Source: an uncultured Anaerolineae bacterium (GTDB lineage: Bacteria; Chloroflexota; Anaerolineae; Anaerolineales; Villigracilaceae). From it: a stretch of DNA of 53,750 bases. The notes below the pieces were generated by a model, which was given only the letters and a program-made list of their open reading frames with translations, was not told the DNA's origin and did not search any database. Of this stretch, positions 7,467-15,976 are shown piece by piece (position 1 is the first letter of the stretch; the number at the start of each line of letters is the position of its first letter). The DNA is taken from the NCBI GenBank assembly GCA_903846015.1, contig CAIMZS010000316.1, forward strand, positions 1 to 53,750, written 5' to 3'. Made by a program: the position numbers and the translations under genes.

Positions 7467-9137
7467 ATGCAACCAGAGCTTAAAGTTCGGAAAATTTTAG
7501 GTCGAACTTACCTGAATGAAAACCGACTTGCCGAAACATTGGATATTTTTAGTAAGATTTTGGTGGATTATCCAGAAGATCTCGAGACACTGCTCATCCT
7601 TGGAAATTTTTACCTGGCCAGTGGTGACGGGAGAACAGCTAAAACGCTTTTTTTGCGGGCAAAAGTTGTCGAACCCGGTAATAAATCGGTGGAACGGCAG
7701 ATTGCCATGGCTGAAGAAATCCAGGAGACTGGTTTTGAAGAAACCTCACCGACCGATTTGCAGGCTGTGGCGCGTTTATTACAGCGCTTAACCGGCCAAC
7801 CCAAAGCCATCAATGAAAATGAACTTTTGCGCGCCGCGCTTCTTTTGGAAAAGATCGTTCACAGTGACAGCCCGGCTGATTTGGTCGCCAAACACCTCGA
7901 TGAAATTGACGAACTGCTGCCGGCATTGATCGAATTAAACATCCGTCAGGCACATGCGGATGGTTTGCCTCATCTGGCAGACGCACTGCGTAATCTGCAG
8001 ACGAATATTGACTATCAACTCGATTTGAAGGAAAGTGGAAAAGTGGTAAAAAATCCCCGGTCTGATTCTGCCCTATTACGGTTCGAAGGCAATATTTTAT
8101 TGCTTTTACCCGACATGGAGAATAAATCTAACCGGTTTTCCCTGCTTTCAGCAGCCTTGCAAGCCTCTGGCTGCCATGTCATTGAAAAAGATGCCTATGT
8201 GCCAGGCCGTGATCTAAAACCCGATGTGGTCATTGCCAGCAACCCCCATATCAATCCGGCGTTGATCGAAAGCCTGGTGGCCTTATCGTCTGCAGGTGTA
8301 CCGGTTGTTGTCGATTTGGATACGGATTTCGAAAAGCAGCCAGTTTCGCACCAAGATTACAGCATTAAGGGTCTGGGGGTCCAGGCGCGTGGCAAAGCCT
8401 ATAACTCGGCCTTGTTACTGGCGAAAAGTGTTACCGTCACCAGTGAGTCTCAAGCGGTTTCTCTGCAGAATGTCGCTGCGCAGGTGCATGTCATACCGGA
8501 TGGTTGGTCAAACCAGAATCCATTCTGGGAGAAACAAGCCGGATCACGTAATATGATCAATCTTGGCTGGGTGGGTACCAGTGGGCAAATGGAAGACCTG
8601 GTCTTTATCCGGCGCTATATCATTCGCATTATTCGGGAATTCCCACAGACGCGAATTGTGATCATTGGAAACCCTCAGGCTTACCGTTTGTTTGAGAGCT
8701 TGCCAGAGGATCGCAGAATGTATTACCCTCTGTCTGCGTATCAAGAATACCCTTACTTGCTCAGCCAGCTCGATATTTTAATGGTTCCCTTGCGGAATGT
8801 GCCTTACAATCTTACCCTGCCCGATTCCATTCTGGTTGAAGCAGGCGCTCGGGGTATCCCGTGGGTTGCTTCAGCAATCCCGGCATTCCGCAATTGGACG
8901 GCTGGCGGTATCATCTCAGAGACTCTGGATGAATGGCATCTTAATCTACGCTATCTCGTTATGGATGGCGATCTTCGACAAGGCTTGGGACAAGCCGGGA
9001 AGCGCGCAGCCAACACCAGGGAAATGACTCAAATGAGTAGATTGTGGCTGGAAATGCTGTTTCAGACCACCGGTAACAGAAATTTGTCCGGACGGATGTC
9101 TGAAAAGGATAAAAGATTGTCATTGGACACGGAATAA
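7467..9137 (+). CDS. TPR-repeat protein with C-terminal glycosyltransferase domain
   Basis: The N-terminal 100 residues form TPR-type repeats (RKILGRTYLNENRLAETLDI, then ETLLILGNFYLASGDGRTAK). The C-terminal half is a GT-B glycosyltransferase-like domain, with a GT4-style nucleotide-sugar half from about residue 360: NLGWVGTSGQMEDL, DILMVPLRN, LPDSILVEAGARGIPWVAS. The start at 7467 is preferred over 7440 because AGGTG lies 5 bases upstream. TPR-linked glycosyltransferases often modify proteins. Position beside flagellar genes makes flagellin or surface-protein glycosylation plausible, but acceptor and sugar are unknown. The next gene is a smaller protein with the same type of C-terminal half, 4 bases downstream. 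Confidence 0.75.
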   Translation: MQPELKVRKILGRTYLNENRLAETLDIFSKILVDYPEDLETLLILGNFYLASGDGRTAKTLFLRAKVVEPGNKSVERQIAMAEEIQETGFEETSPTDLQAVARLLQRLTGQPKAINENELLRAALLLEKIVHSDSPADLVAKHLDEIDELLPALIELNIRQAHADGLPHLADALRNLQTNIDYQLDLKESGKVVKNPRSDSALLRFEGNILLLLPDMENKSNRFSLLSAALQASGCHVIEKDAYVPGRDLKPDVVIASNPHINPALIESLVALSSAGVPVVVDLDTDFEKQPVSHQDYSIKGLGVQARGKAYNSALLLAKSVTVTSESQAVSLQNVAAQVHVIPDGWSNQNPFWEKQAGSRNMINLGWVGTSGQMEDLVFIRRYIIRIIREFPQTRIVIIGNPQAYRLFESLPEDRRMYYPLSAYQEYPYLLSQLDILMVPLRNVPYNLTLPDSILVEAGARGIPWVASAIPAFRNWTAGGIISETLDEWHLNLRYLVMDGDLRQGLGQAGKRAANTREMTQMSRLWLEMLFQTTGNRNLSGRMSEKDKRLSLDTE

Positions 9138-9141
9138 CAAG

Positions 9142-10224
9142 GTGCTAATCACTTACTTGCATTCTACCTGCCCTGAAGATCAAATCCGTGTCCAGTCACG
9201 TTGTCGGAATTTTGCTGATGCAATTAACCGCACAGGCACTCACAGCGCGAATTTATTGGATCTCGATGCTTTTTTGCGGAATACACCTGCGGCGCAAAAG
9301 GTCTGTGCAGCCTCGGATTTGCTTGTGATCCATCGCCATTTGTATGGTTCCATTCTGACGGCGGTCCAATACTGGAAAGCGTACGACAAAAAGATTATTG
9401 TGGATTTTGACCAGGCTGTCAACTATTTGACGAGTGATATGCCCGGGTACGAATTCTGGCGCCACGGCAGCATTTTTGAAGGTTGTTTGCCAGGAAAAAA
9501 ATCTGAAGCTGATTTTATCCAACCCAGCCCGCTTGAGCAATTTAAATGGGGCCTGGGTCTTGTGGATGGTGCCATTGTCTCATCAGCCCGCCTCGCCAAT
9601 GATTGGTCATCGTTTACCGTTGTTCAGGAAATTCCAGATTGTCTCAACCCTGACCATTATCCAGCGGTGAGACACAATCATGCCAATGAAATCTGGATCG
9701 GTCTGGGTAATTCCACCACCATTCCTGGTTTTAAAAATTCTGGTTTACTGCCTGCATTGGAAAATATCTGTCGTGCCTATCCACAGGTCAGATTGGTTCT
9801 TGGTAACTCGAATGGCCTCCAGGATCAGCAGATGGCGATCCCATCCGGGCAAATTTCACGCTATAATAATACTTCGTTTGAAGAATCGGTAATCATGCTG
9901 CTTAAGTTGGATATTGGCATTGCTCCCAATTGTGGCGACTATGATATGCGCAAGGGTTCCATCGACCTGCTTGAATTTATGGTCTCAAAAATCCCCTGGC
10001 TTGCAAGCGAGCATGGTTCTTACCCTGAGTTATCTCAATTTGGCATCTGCGTGCCAAATTCGCCGCAAGCCTGGGAATCGGCCATCTTGAAGGCCATCGA
10101 CCAACTGGATGCAAACCGCAAAAAAGCTGTCGGCGAACCATTCTTGTTCGCATTGAGCCAGAATGTACAAAATAGTGCGGCGAAAGTGCTCAAGTTTTTT
10201 ACTAAGGTCATTAACCAGAACTAA
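9142..10224 (+). CDS. Glycosyltransferase-like protein (GT-B fold)
   Basis: This 360-residue soluble protein starts with GTG 4 bases after the preceding stop. Residues 150-345 resemble a GT4-type C-terminal half: EIWIGLGNSTTIPGF, VRLVLGNSNG, KLDIGIAPNCGDYDMRKGSI, LEFMVSKIPWLASEHGSYPE. The N-terminal half has IDFDQAVN-type segments. It is similar in layout to the C-terminal domain of the upstream TPR protein, so the pair may act together on one glycan. The family could not be fixed further. There is no signal peptide or membrane helix, so it is cytoplasmic. Confidence 0.7.
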   Translation: MLITYLHSTCPEDQIRVQSRCRNFADAINRTGTHSANLLDLDAFLRNTPAAQKVCAASDLLVIHRHLYGSILTAVQYWKAYDKKIIVDFDQAVNYLTSDMPGYEFWRHGSIFEGCLPGKKSEADFIQPSPLEQFKWGLGLVDGAIVSSARLANDWSSFTVVQEIPDCLNPDHYPAVRHNHANEIWIGLGNSTTIPGFKNSGLLPALENICRAYPQVRLVLGNSNGLQDQQMAIPSGQISRYNNTSFEESVIMLLKLDIGIAPNCGDYDMRKGSIDLLEFMVSKIPWLASEHGSYPELSQFGICVPNSPQAWESAILKAIDQLDANRKKAVGEPFLFALSQNVQNSAAKVLKFFTKVINQN

Positions 10225-10238
10225 AGATAAGGTGTCAG

Positions 10239-11066
10239 ATGCCAGTTTCAAATTCAGGATTGAACGCTGAAGGTTGGGAAGTCATCCCCACATCGCAAAA
10301 TAAAACCAAACCCCCTGCTTTGATTCAAATACCAGGCGGATCATTCATCATGGGTACCAGTGAAGAGAATATTAATCTGCTTCAACTTAAGGAATCTGAC
10401 TGGGCTTATGATTGGTCGGATAATGATTTATTTGCGGCTGAACAGCCTCAGCATCGCGTCACATTGAATGCTTTTGAGATTTCCCAATTCCCCGTCACAA
10501 ATGCCGAATACCACAGCTTCATTTGGGATTCAGGGCACAGAATCCCGCGCACATGGACAGGTTATACCTTCCGTGAAGATACCGATAATCATCCAGTCGT
10601 AGGTGTATCAAAAACTGATGCTGAAGCTTATATTCGTTGGTTGAGTCAAAAAACGGGTGTGGAATTCCGGCTGCCAACTGAGGCAGAATGGGAACGCGCT
10701 GCGCGGGGCGATGATGGCCGTATCTATCCGTGGGGGAACACCTTTGACCCCTGGCGCTGCAATACGGCTGAAAGTGTCAAAAAAGGTACGACCCAGAATG
10801 GGTCTTATTCCCCCAGTGGTGATAGCCCCAGCGGTGCGGCTGACATGGTTGGAAATGTTTGGGAATGGACACAGTCACTTTTCATGCCTTATCCTTACCG
10901 CCCAAACACCAATCGCGAGGAACTGAAACCTAATGGGCGTTATGTCATCCGGGGAGGGGCCTGGTATTACACGCGCAAATTTGCGCGTTGTGCGGTTCGT
11001 GAAGGCATTTTAGCGGGTCATCTTTCGCCTTCCATCGGATTCCGCCTGGCCCGTTCAGCCGCCTGA
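10239..11066 (+). CDS. Formylglycine-generating-enzyme-fold (SUMF1) protein, probably non-catalytic
   Basis: The 275-residue protein has the FGE-sulfatase fold markers in order: IPGGSFIMGT near residue 30, FEISQFPVTNAEYHSF near 80, FRLPTEAEWERAARG near 140-155, YPWGN, GAADMVGNVWEWT near 200, YVIRGGAWYYTRKFARCAVR near 235-250, and SIGFRLARS at the end. True formylglycine-generating enzymes carry a redox cysteine pair in the segment after RGG; here those positions are Tyr/Thr/Arg, leaving a single Cys (RCAVR). A binding or structural role is therefore more likely than sulfatase activation. AAGGTG lies 5 bases before the ATG. It forms a plus-strand operon with the two glycosyltransferases. Confidence 0.85.
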   Translation: MPVSNSGLNAEGWEVIPTSQNKTKPPALIQIPGGSFIMGTSEENINLLQLKESDWAYDWSDNDLFAAEQPQHRVTLNAFEISQFPVTNAEYHSFIWDSGHRIPRTWTGYTFREDTDNHPVVGVSKTDAEAYIRWLSQKTGVEFRLPTEAEWERAARGDDGRIYPWGNTFDPWRCNTAESVKKGTTQNGSYSPSGDSPSGAADMVGNVWEWTQSLFMPYPYRPNTNREELKPNGRYVIRGGAWYYTRKFARCAVREGILAGHLSPSIGFRLARSAA

Positions 11067-11080
11067 TGACCTGAATAGCG

Positions 11081-12712
11081 TTATGGTGTGTTCTGTCCGC
11101 TTGTTGGCAGTGTAACGAAAAATTTCGTGCCTTCGCCAGGGGTGGTTTCAAAAAGAATGTTGCCATGATGATCTTTGATCACCTGCAGACTGACAGATAA
11201 CCCAAGCCCGGTTCCTTTGCCAGCCTCTTTGGTGGTAAAAAACGGTTCAAAAATGCGGTTCTGGTGTTCGGGTAGAATCCCTTTTCCATTATCTGAAAAA
11301 ACAATTCGATATTCAAAGTTTTCGTAGCGGGTGGAAATCGAGATATGTCCATTGGGCTTTTCAATTGCCCCCAGGGCGTTGATCACTAAATTGATCCAAA
11401 CCCCTTTCAACTGGTTTTGATTCGCATAAATTTGCGGAATATTTTCGTCCAGATCGAGTTCTATGGACGCGGAACGATTCTTTATTTCATAACTGACCAT
11501 CGAAACTGCGCTTTGAATGGTTTCGTTTAAAGAGACTTCTTCAAACTCATCCCGTTTTTCCAGCCTGGCCGAATCAAGCAGGTCTCCGACTATCTTTGCA
11601 GCGCGAACCCCGGCCGTTTCGATCAACTTGAGCGCCTCAAGCGTATTTTCGTCAGCGTCTTCCAGATCACGCAGCAATAACTGCGCATTGGCTATAATTG
11701 CAGCCAGAGGGTTGTTGATTTCGTGGGCCACATTGGCTGCCAATTGTCCAATCGAAGCCAGTTTTTCAGACTGAATCATATTGGCTTCCAGGATCCATTT
11801 TTCGGTAACGTCTTCGTCAAAAATAATCGCCTGGTGGATTTCGTTGGAATGTTCACGGATGGGGATGGTAGTGATTTCCCAATGTACGAATGTTTCTTTT
11901 GGCCCCCATTCTCTTAAATTGCGTACTGCTGGCACGCCTTTAAAAGCATCCTGCACCTCGCATGCTGCGCATGGGCTGGAGCGGGAGAATAAGCGCGCAT
12001 AACATTTGCCCCCTACCAATTGATGTGGAGATTTATCAACTCGTTCACTGCGGCGGCTGTTAATTGCCATAATGGTATACGACCGGTCGATGATGTAGAC
12101 ACAGGTGGGGATGTTATCGAAAAAAGTTCGTAAAGTATTGCGAGAATTAAGTATTTCCCACTGACTGGCTTCCAAATCTGCATTGCTGACAATCAATTGT
12201 CGATTGTGCTCCATCGAATGGATGGAGTTGGAAAAATGCATTACCACCAATTCCAGAAATTTTTTCCGTTGTGTTTGCTTTAAGTCAAGAACCGGGTTGA
12301 TAAAGATAATCCCCCCAAGTTTTTTGTTATTTACACTCAAGGGAGCCAGAATAATGTTCTTGATGGGGATGATGATCGTCTCAAAAACAAGCGGATCTAT
12401 CTCAGAATATGGCCGGAATGAATATTCAGTCAGGGTGGTTAATTCTGTGATCAGCTTGCAAATCGGGCTTTGTGAGATGGGAAATGTATTTTCCGCATCC
12501 CAGGTTTTGCTGCCTGCAATTAATTTTTTTGTTGCCAGCTCGGGGTTTTCAAAATCGAAGATAATAAAAATAGCAGCTTCAGATTGAACGTAATTATTTA
12601 TCTCACTGACTACATTAATATGGAGTGTGTTCTGGTCTGTATATCTATTTTGTTCGTTGATGAGGAATTCGAGAATCGCAAACTCTTTAGAGTTATCACT
12701 TAGTTCTTGCAT
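11081..12712 (-). CDS. PAS-domain sensor histidine kinase
   Basis: Domains in order are an N-terminal GAF-like region (about 15-165), a PAS domain (about 195-315), HisKA (about 320-390) and HATPase_c (about 430-540). The phosphoacceptor is H330 (VAHEINNPLAA). The ATP site has the N-box INLVINAL, DNGKG (474-478), FEPFFTTK and GTGLGL (500-505). The PAS domain contains a Cys cluster (GGKCY and SPCAAC), a pattern seen in PAS domains suspected of metal or redox sensing. There are no membrane helices, so it senses a cytoplasmic signal. It lies 181 bases downstream of a response regulator on the same strand, the probable partner. It converges with the SUMF1-fold gene, only 14 bases apart. Confidence 0.9.
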   Translation of the reverse strand: MQELSDNSKEFAILEFLINEQNRYTDQNTLHINVVSEINNYVQSEAAIFIIFDFENPELATKKLIAGSKTWDAENTFPISQSPICKLITELTTLTEYSFRPYSEIDPLVFETIIIPIKNIILAPLSVNNKKLGGIIFINPVLDLKQTQRKKFLELVVMHFSNSIHSMEHNRQLIVSNADLEASQWEILNSRNTLRTFFDNIPTCVYIIDRSYTIMAINSRRSERVDKSPHQLVGGKCYARLFSRSSPCAACEVQDAFKGVPAVRNLREWGPKETFVHWEITTIPIREHSNEIHQAIIFDEDVTEKWILEANMIQSEKLASIGQLAANVAHEINNPLAAIIANAQLLLRDLEDADENTLEALKLIETAGVRAAKIVGDLLDSARLEKRDEFEEVSLNETIQSAVSMVSYEIKNRSASIELDLDENIPQIYANQNQLKGVWINLVINALGAIEKPNGHISISTRYENFEYRIVFSDNGKGILPEHQNRIFEPFFTTKEAGKGTGLGLSVSLQVIKDHHGNILFETTPGEGTKFFVTLPTSGQNTP

Positions 12713-12893
12713 AACGATTCTCCAGAAACAGGGTTGGGATTAATCAATCGTAATATCTTCAGTTTTAAGAAAAAATGCCCCGCGCTCGAGGATTGTTCTC
12801 GGGGAATCAAACGCTATTTTAACTTATATTTTGTCAGTTTAGAAGAAGCGTATAGTATCTGGACTTCTATTTATTCTTACAGGTTCATGTTTT

Positions 12894-13718
12894 TTAAGGT
12901 TTTATTTTTGCAGGCTTTACATCCAGGGGGGGTGTTATTTCGACATCATCCACCTGTATCGAATATCCATAGCCCTGAATGGTTTTAATAAATACGGGAT
13001 TTTTGGGGTCATCTTCGATAGCTTCGCGCAGGTTCTTAATGTGCACCCGCACCAGGTCTGCGCTGCCTGTTTCACCCGGGTAATCCCAGACTTCATCGAG
13101 CAGCAGGGCAGGGGAAAAAATCTTATTGGGATGGGTCATCAAATGATACAGCAGGGCATATTGCACTGGCGTAACCCGAAACTTTCCTTTTCGTGGGCTG
13201 GAAAAAGTATAGGTGCGCGTATTGAGCGAATATTCATGGATCCGAATAATATGGCTCTCATCCACTTCATCGAGAGGCCGGGTTTTCGGATTGACGCTTG
13301 CCGGTAATCCCGATTCGGATTGGATAGAAAGTTTGGGGGAATGTTTGGTACGCCGCAAAATGGCCTTGATTCTCAGGAGTAATTCGTCAACATTAAATGG
13401 CTTTCCCAAGTAATCATCAGCGCCAACACTCAACCCAATAATTCTGTCTTCCATTTTGACTTTGGCAGTCAGGAACAAAACTGGTACTTCCTTCAGCAGC
13501 ACGTCTTCCCGCATTTCTTTGCAAACGGTGTAACCGTCCATGCCGGGCATCATGACATCTAAAATCACCAGATCGGGAATCTTGCGCCGGGCAGTGCGCA
13601 AACCTGTTACTCCTGAATTGGCTATTTGCACACGGTACTCATTGCCGCGCAAACAGCGTTCAATTGTTTTGGCAACAATATCATCATCTTCGATAATTAA
13701 TATGTTGGATGTTTGCAT
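12894..13718 (-). CDS. Response regulator, OmpR/PhoB-type winged-helix
   Basis: The receiver domain spans residues 1-125 with the acidic pocket EDDD (10-13), phosphoacceptor D54 (DLVILDVMMPGMDGY), T in FLTAKVK and K in LGKPFN. The C-terminal half (about 165-255) is a winged-helix Trans_reg_C domain (FRVTPVQYALLYHLMTHPNK and DLVRVHIKNLREAIEDDP). The linker between the two is longer than usual, about 35 residues. GGAG lies 10 bases before the ATG. The downstream kinase on the same strand is the likely cognate. Targets are not identifiable; the 460-base upstream gap, shared with homoserine dehydrogenase, is a candidate. Confidence 0.92.
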   Translation of the reverse strand: MQTSNILIIEDDDIVAKTIERCLRGNEYRVQIANSGVTGLRTARRKIPDLVILDVMMPGMDGYTVCKEMREDVLLKEVPVLFLTAKVKMEDRIIGLSVGADDYLGKPFNVDELLLRIKAILRRTKHSPKLSIQSESGLPASVNPKTRPLDEVDESHIIRIHEYSLNTRTYTFSSPRKGKFRVTPVQYALLYHLMTHPNKIFSPALLLDEVWDYPGETGSADLVRVHIKNLREAIEDDPKNPVFIKTIQGYGYSIQVDDVEITPPLDVKPAKIKP

Positions 13719-14178
13719 AGGAATTTAGCTCCTTCATTTGCCATTATGAAACAATTATTACTGCCCCGGGCTTTTTGGCAAGGACAAAAAATGTGTTTTT
13801 TCTCCGTGTTAAATCCAAAATAATCAAAATACCGGTTGCGCATGTGCAATTGTACCGCACAATTTTGTGGGTTTCCAAAAATGTCAATATTTTCACTTTA
13901 CAAAGATTCTCTTTGGTAGCGAAACTTTTAGTGGTCTGGTTTGTGCGTGGAAGGGGGATGCCCCTATCCGCAAGACTGCTTCCACGTCACATCTTCAAAT
14001 CTTTGTAAAACTGGTATTTCAACCGGGCTATATTGTATATCAAATTCAAAAAAACATCTGCTAAAATAGTCGGGGATTTATTCAACATGGATTATCTGCT
14101 TTCCCGGGCAGCCATATTTCGTTTTGGCTGGTGCTATGAATAACGGGAAAAATTTATTTTCAATAACGGGAGATGGCT
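13719..14178. other. Intergenic region between divergent response regulator and homoserine dehydrogenase
   Basis: A 460-base AT-rich gap with no gene. It holds a 113-base nested inverted repeat (13897-14009, listed separately) and must contain both divergent promoters. No T-box, SAM or other known riboswitch signature was recognised. Confidence 0.6.
13897..14009. repeat. 113-base nested inverted-repeat structure
   Basis: The outer arms TTTACAAAGATT (13897-13908) and AATCTTTGTAAA (13998-14009) are perfect 12-bp complements. Inside them CGTGGAAG pairs with CTTCCACG, and AGGGG pairs with CCCCT around a GATG loop. Three nested stems in one intergenic segment are unlikely by chance. It could be a structured leader or small RNA, a REP-like or MITE-like palindrome, or a regulator site. 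It ends about 170 bases upstream of homoserine dehydrogenase. Confidence 0.6.
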
Positions 14179-15195
14179 ATGCAAACTGTTCGCCTTGCTT
14201 TGATTGGTTTTGGAAATGTTGGCCAGGGATTTGCGCAAATTTTACTTGAACGCGCGAATGACTATGCAGATAATCTTGGAGTGCGTTTTATCATTGTCGC
14301 GGTTAACGATTTATTGCGCGGCAGCGCCTTCAACCCGGAGGGTTTGGAGCTTTCAGCCCTGTTACAAGCCAAAGATATTTCATCTCTGCCCGCTGGAACA
14401 GCCGGATGGGATGCTTTCGAGACCATCGCTCGTAGTAATGCGGATGTAGTCATCGAGCTCAGCTATACTAATCTTCAAACGGGCGAACCTGCCATCAGCC
14501 ATGTACGCGCGGCGCTTGAAAGCGGAAAGCATGTTGTTACCAGTAACAAGGGCCCGGTCGCCCTGCAGTATGCCGAACTATCTGCATTGGCGCGCAGCAG
14601 GAATTTACAAATCGGTGTCGAAGGCACTGTCATGAGCGGTACTCCTTCGCTCCATCTTGGGATGGAGTTGTTGGCAGGTGCGGGTATTCAACGAGTGCAA
14701 GGCATTTTGAATGGAACCACAAACTATATCTTGACTCAGATGGAAAACGGCGCCAGTTATTCGGATGCGCTGGCAGAAGCCCAGATTCGCGGATATGCTG
14801 AAGCAGACCCAACCGGTGACGTCGAAGGTTTTGATGCCGCTGGCAAGGTTGCCATTCTGAGCGCGCTCCTGATGAATACGCCTCTCAGGATGGACCAGGT
14901 GGATCGGACTGGCATCACCGGCATTACTCGCTCGGATGTTGACCAGGCCAAAGCGGCTGGGCAACGCTGGAAGTTGATTGGCAGCCTTGAAAAAAACCAG
15001 GATGGGATTTTCGCCAGTGTGAAGCCGGTTCGGCTGCCATTTGAACATCCACTCGCGAACGTGAATGGGGCTACGAATGCCATCACTTATACAACTGATC
15101 TGTTGGGGGATGTAACCCTGATCGGCCCTGGCGCCGGCCGAATGGCGACCGGTTATGCCATTATCTGTGATTTGCTGGGTATTTACCGGCGCTAA
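14179..15195 (+). CDS. hom: Homoserine dehydrogenase
   Basis: The enzyme reduces aspartate semialdehyde to homoserine with NAD(P)H, the branch point to threonine and methionine. The N-terminal Rossmann motif is ALIGFGNVGQG. The catalytic region has VTSNKGPVA (nucleotide and substrate lysine), GTVMSGTPSL, LNGTTNYILTQM and GYAEADPTGDVEGFDAAGK, all family hallmarks. The protein is short and has no C-terminal ACT domain, so feedback inhibition by threonine through ACT is not expected. The start at 14179 is chosen over 14173 because GGGAG then sits 6 bases upstream. It stands alone on the plus strand, with no thrC or thrB neighbour. Confidence 0.93.
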   Translation: MQTVRLALIGFGNVGQGFAQILLERANDYADNLGVRFIIVAVNDLLRGSAFNPEGLELSALLQAKDISSLPAGTAGWDAFETIARSNADVVIELSYTNLQTGEPAISHVRAALESGKHVVTSNKGPVALQYAELSALARSRNLQIGVEGTVMSGTPSLHLGMELLAGAGIQRVQGILNGTTNYILTQMENGASYSDALAEAQIRGYAEADPTGDVEGFDAAGKVAILSALLMNTPLRMDQVDRTGITGITRSDVDQAKAAGQRWKLIGSLEKNQDGIFASVKPVRLPFEHPLANVNGATNAITYTTDLLGDVTLIGPGAGRMATGYAIICDLLGIYRR

Positions 15196-15236
15196 ACCAT
15201 GCTGTCCGAATTACACGCGCGAAGCCTTCGTTATCA

Positions 15237-15956
15237 TTAGGGCGACCATTCTGCTGGCGCAGGTTGCAACAAGCCGTAAGCCGGAAAACCATCCCGGATC
15301 ATCATTTCGACTGCGCTTTGCATCTCAATTTCGCCGCGTGGTGATGGCTTGATCTTCGGAAGGTATTCCCAGATGGCGGGAGGAAATATGAAAAGGATCG
15401 ATGCTGCGTATGGGCTCATGATTTCTGCCCGGGTCGGCTTTTCAATGATCCGTTTTACCCGCCAGTTGTCATCCACTTCGACACTTGAGCGTGAGGACAG
15501 CTCATCAAGCGGGCATTCTTTCAAGCTCATGCTGATGCTCCCGGATGATCTGCGCTTGTGCGCCTCGAGCAACTCGAGCAGAACCTTTTCTTCCAATATG
15601 TAATCCGTGGCGACAACCAGGACTGGCTCCGGGCGAATCCATGCCGGTGGGATGCTCATTAAGGCATCGCCGCTCCCATTTAATTTGTTTTGGTGAGCAA
15701 ACGAGGCTAATAAATTCCATTTCGAGCCGTCACCAACGTATTCGAAAATTTTATCTTCCAGGTAATTCGTTACGATGCATACTCGTTCAAGACCCGCATG
15801 GGAGGCAGCTTTTAAGACATAATCCATTGTGGGCCGACCATTCACCTCAAGCAGCGGTTTGGGGACTGTATCGGTGAATGGGCGCTGACGTTTGCCACGC
15901 CCTGCTGCGAGTAATACTGCCGAGCGTACCGTTTGGACATCGGGGTTGGTAATCAT
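15237..15956 (-). CDS. Sugar-1-phosphate nucleotidylyltransferase
   Basis: This 239-residue NTP_transferase-fold enzyme has the N-terminal signature AAGRGKRQRPFTDTVPKPLL, with the GxGxR loop and the lysine that bind NTP and sugar phosphate. Further marks are VATDYILEE (metal-binding Asp region) and RIIEKPT. It makes an NDP-sugar plus pyrophosphate from a sugar 1-phosphate. It lacks the left-handed helix C-terminal domain of GlmU or GlgC types. It is the third gene after a GH4 glycosidase and a GHMP sugar kinase, so the kinase product is its probable substrate. Base and sugar specificity cannot be read from sequence. Confidence 0.85.
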   Translation of the reverse strand: MITNPDVQTVRSAVLLAAGRGKRQRPFTDTVPKPLLEVNGRPTMDYVLKAASHAGLERVCIVTNYLEDKIFEYVGDGSKWNLLASFAHQNKLNGSGDALMSIPPAWIRPEPVLVVATDYILEEKVLLELLEAHKRRSSGSISMSLKECPLDELSSRSSVEVDDNWRVKRIIEKPTRAEIMSPYAASILFIFPPAIWEYLPKIKPSPRGEIEMQSAVEMMIRDGFPAYGLLQPAPAEWSP

Positions 15957-15976
15957 GTTTTAGCCGTCATCTAAAA

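Noticed and set aside
10239..11066. Diversity-generating retroelement target, because the protein has an FGE/C-type-lectin-like fold ending in GFRLARS
   Set aside because: No reverse transcriptase, template repeat or near-identical variable repeat was seen in the window.
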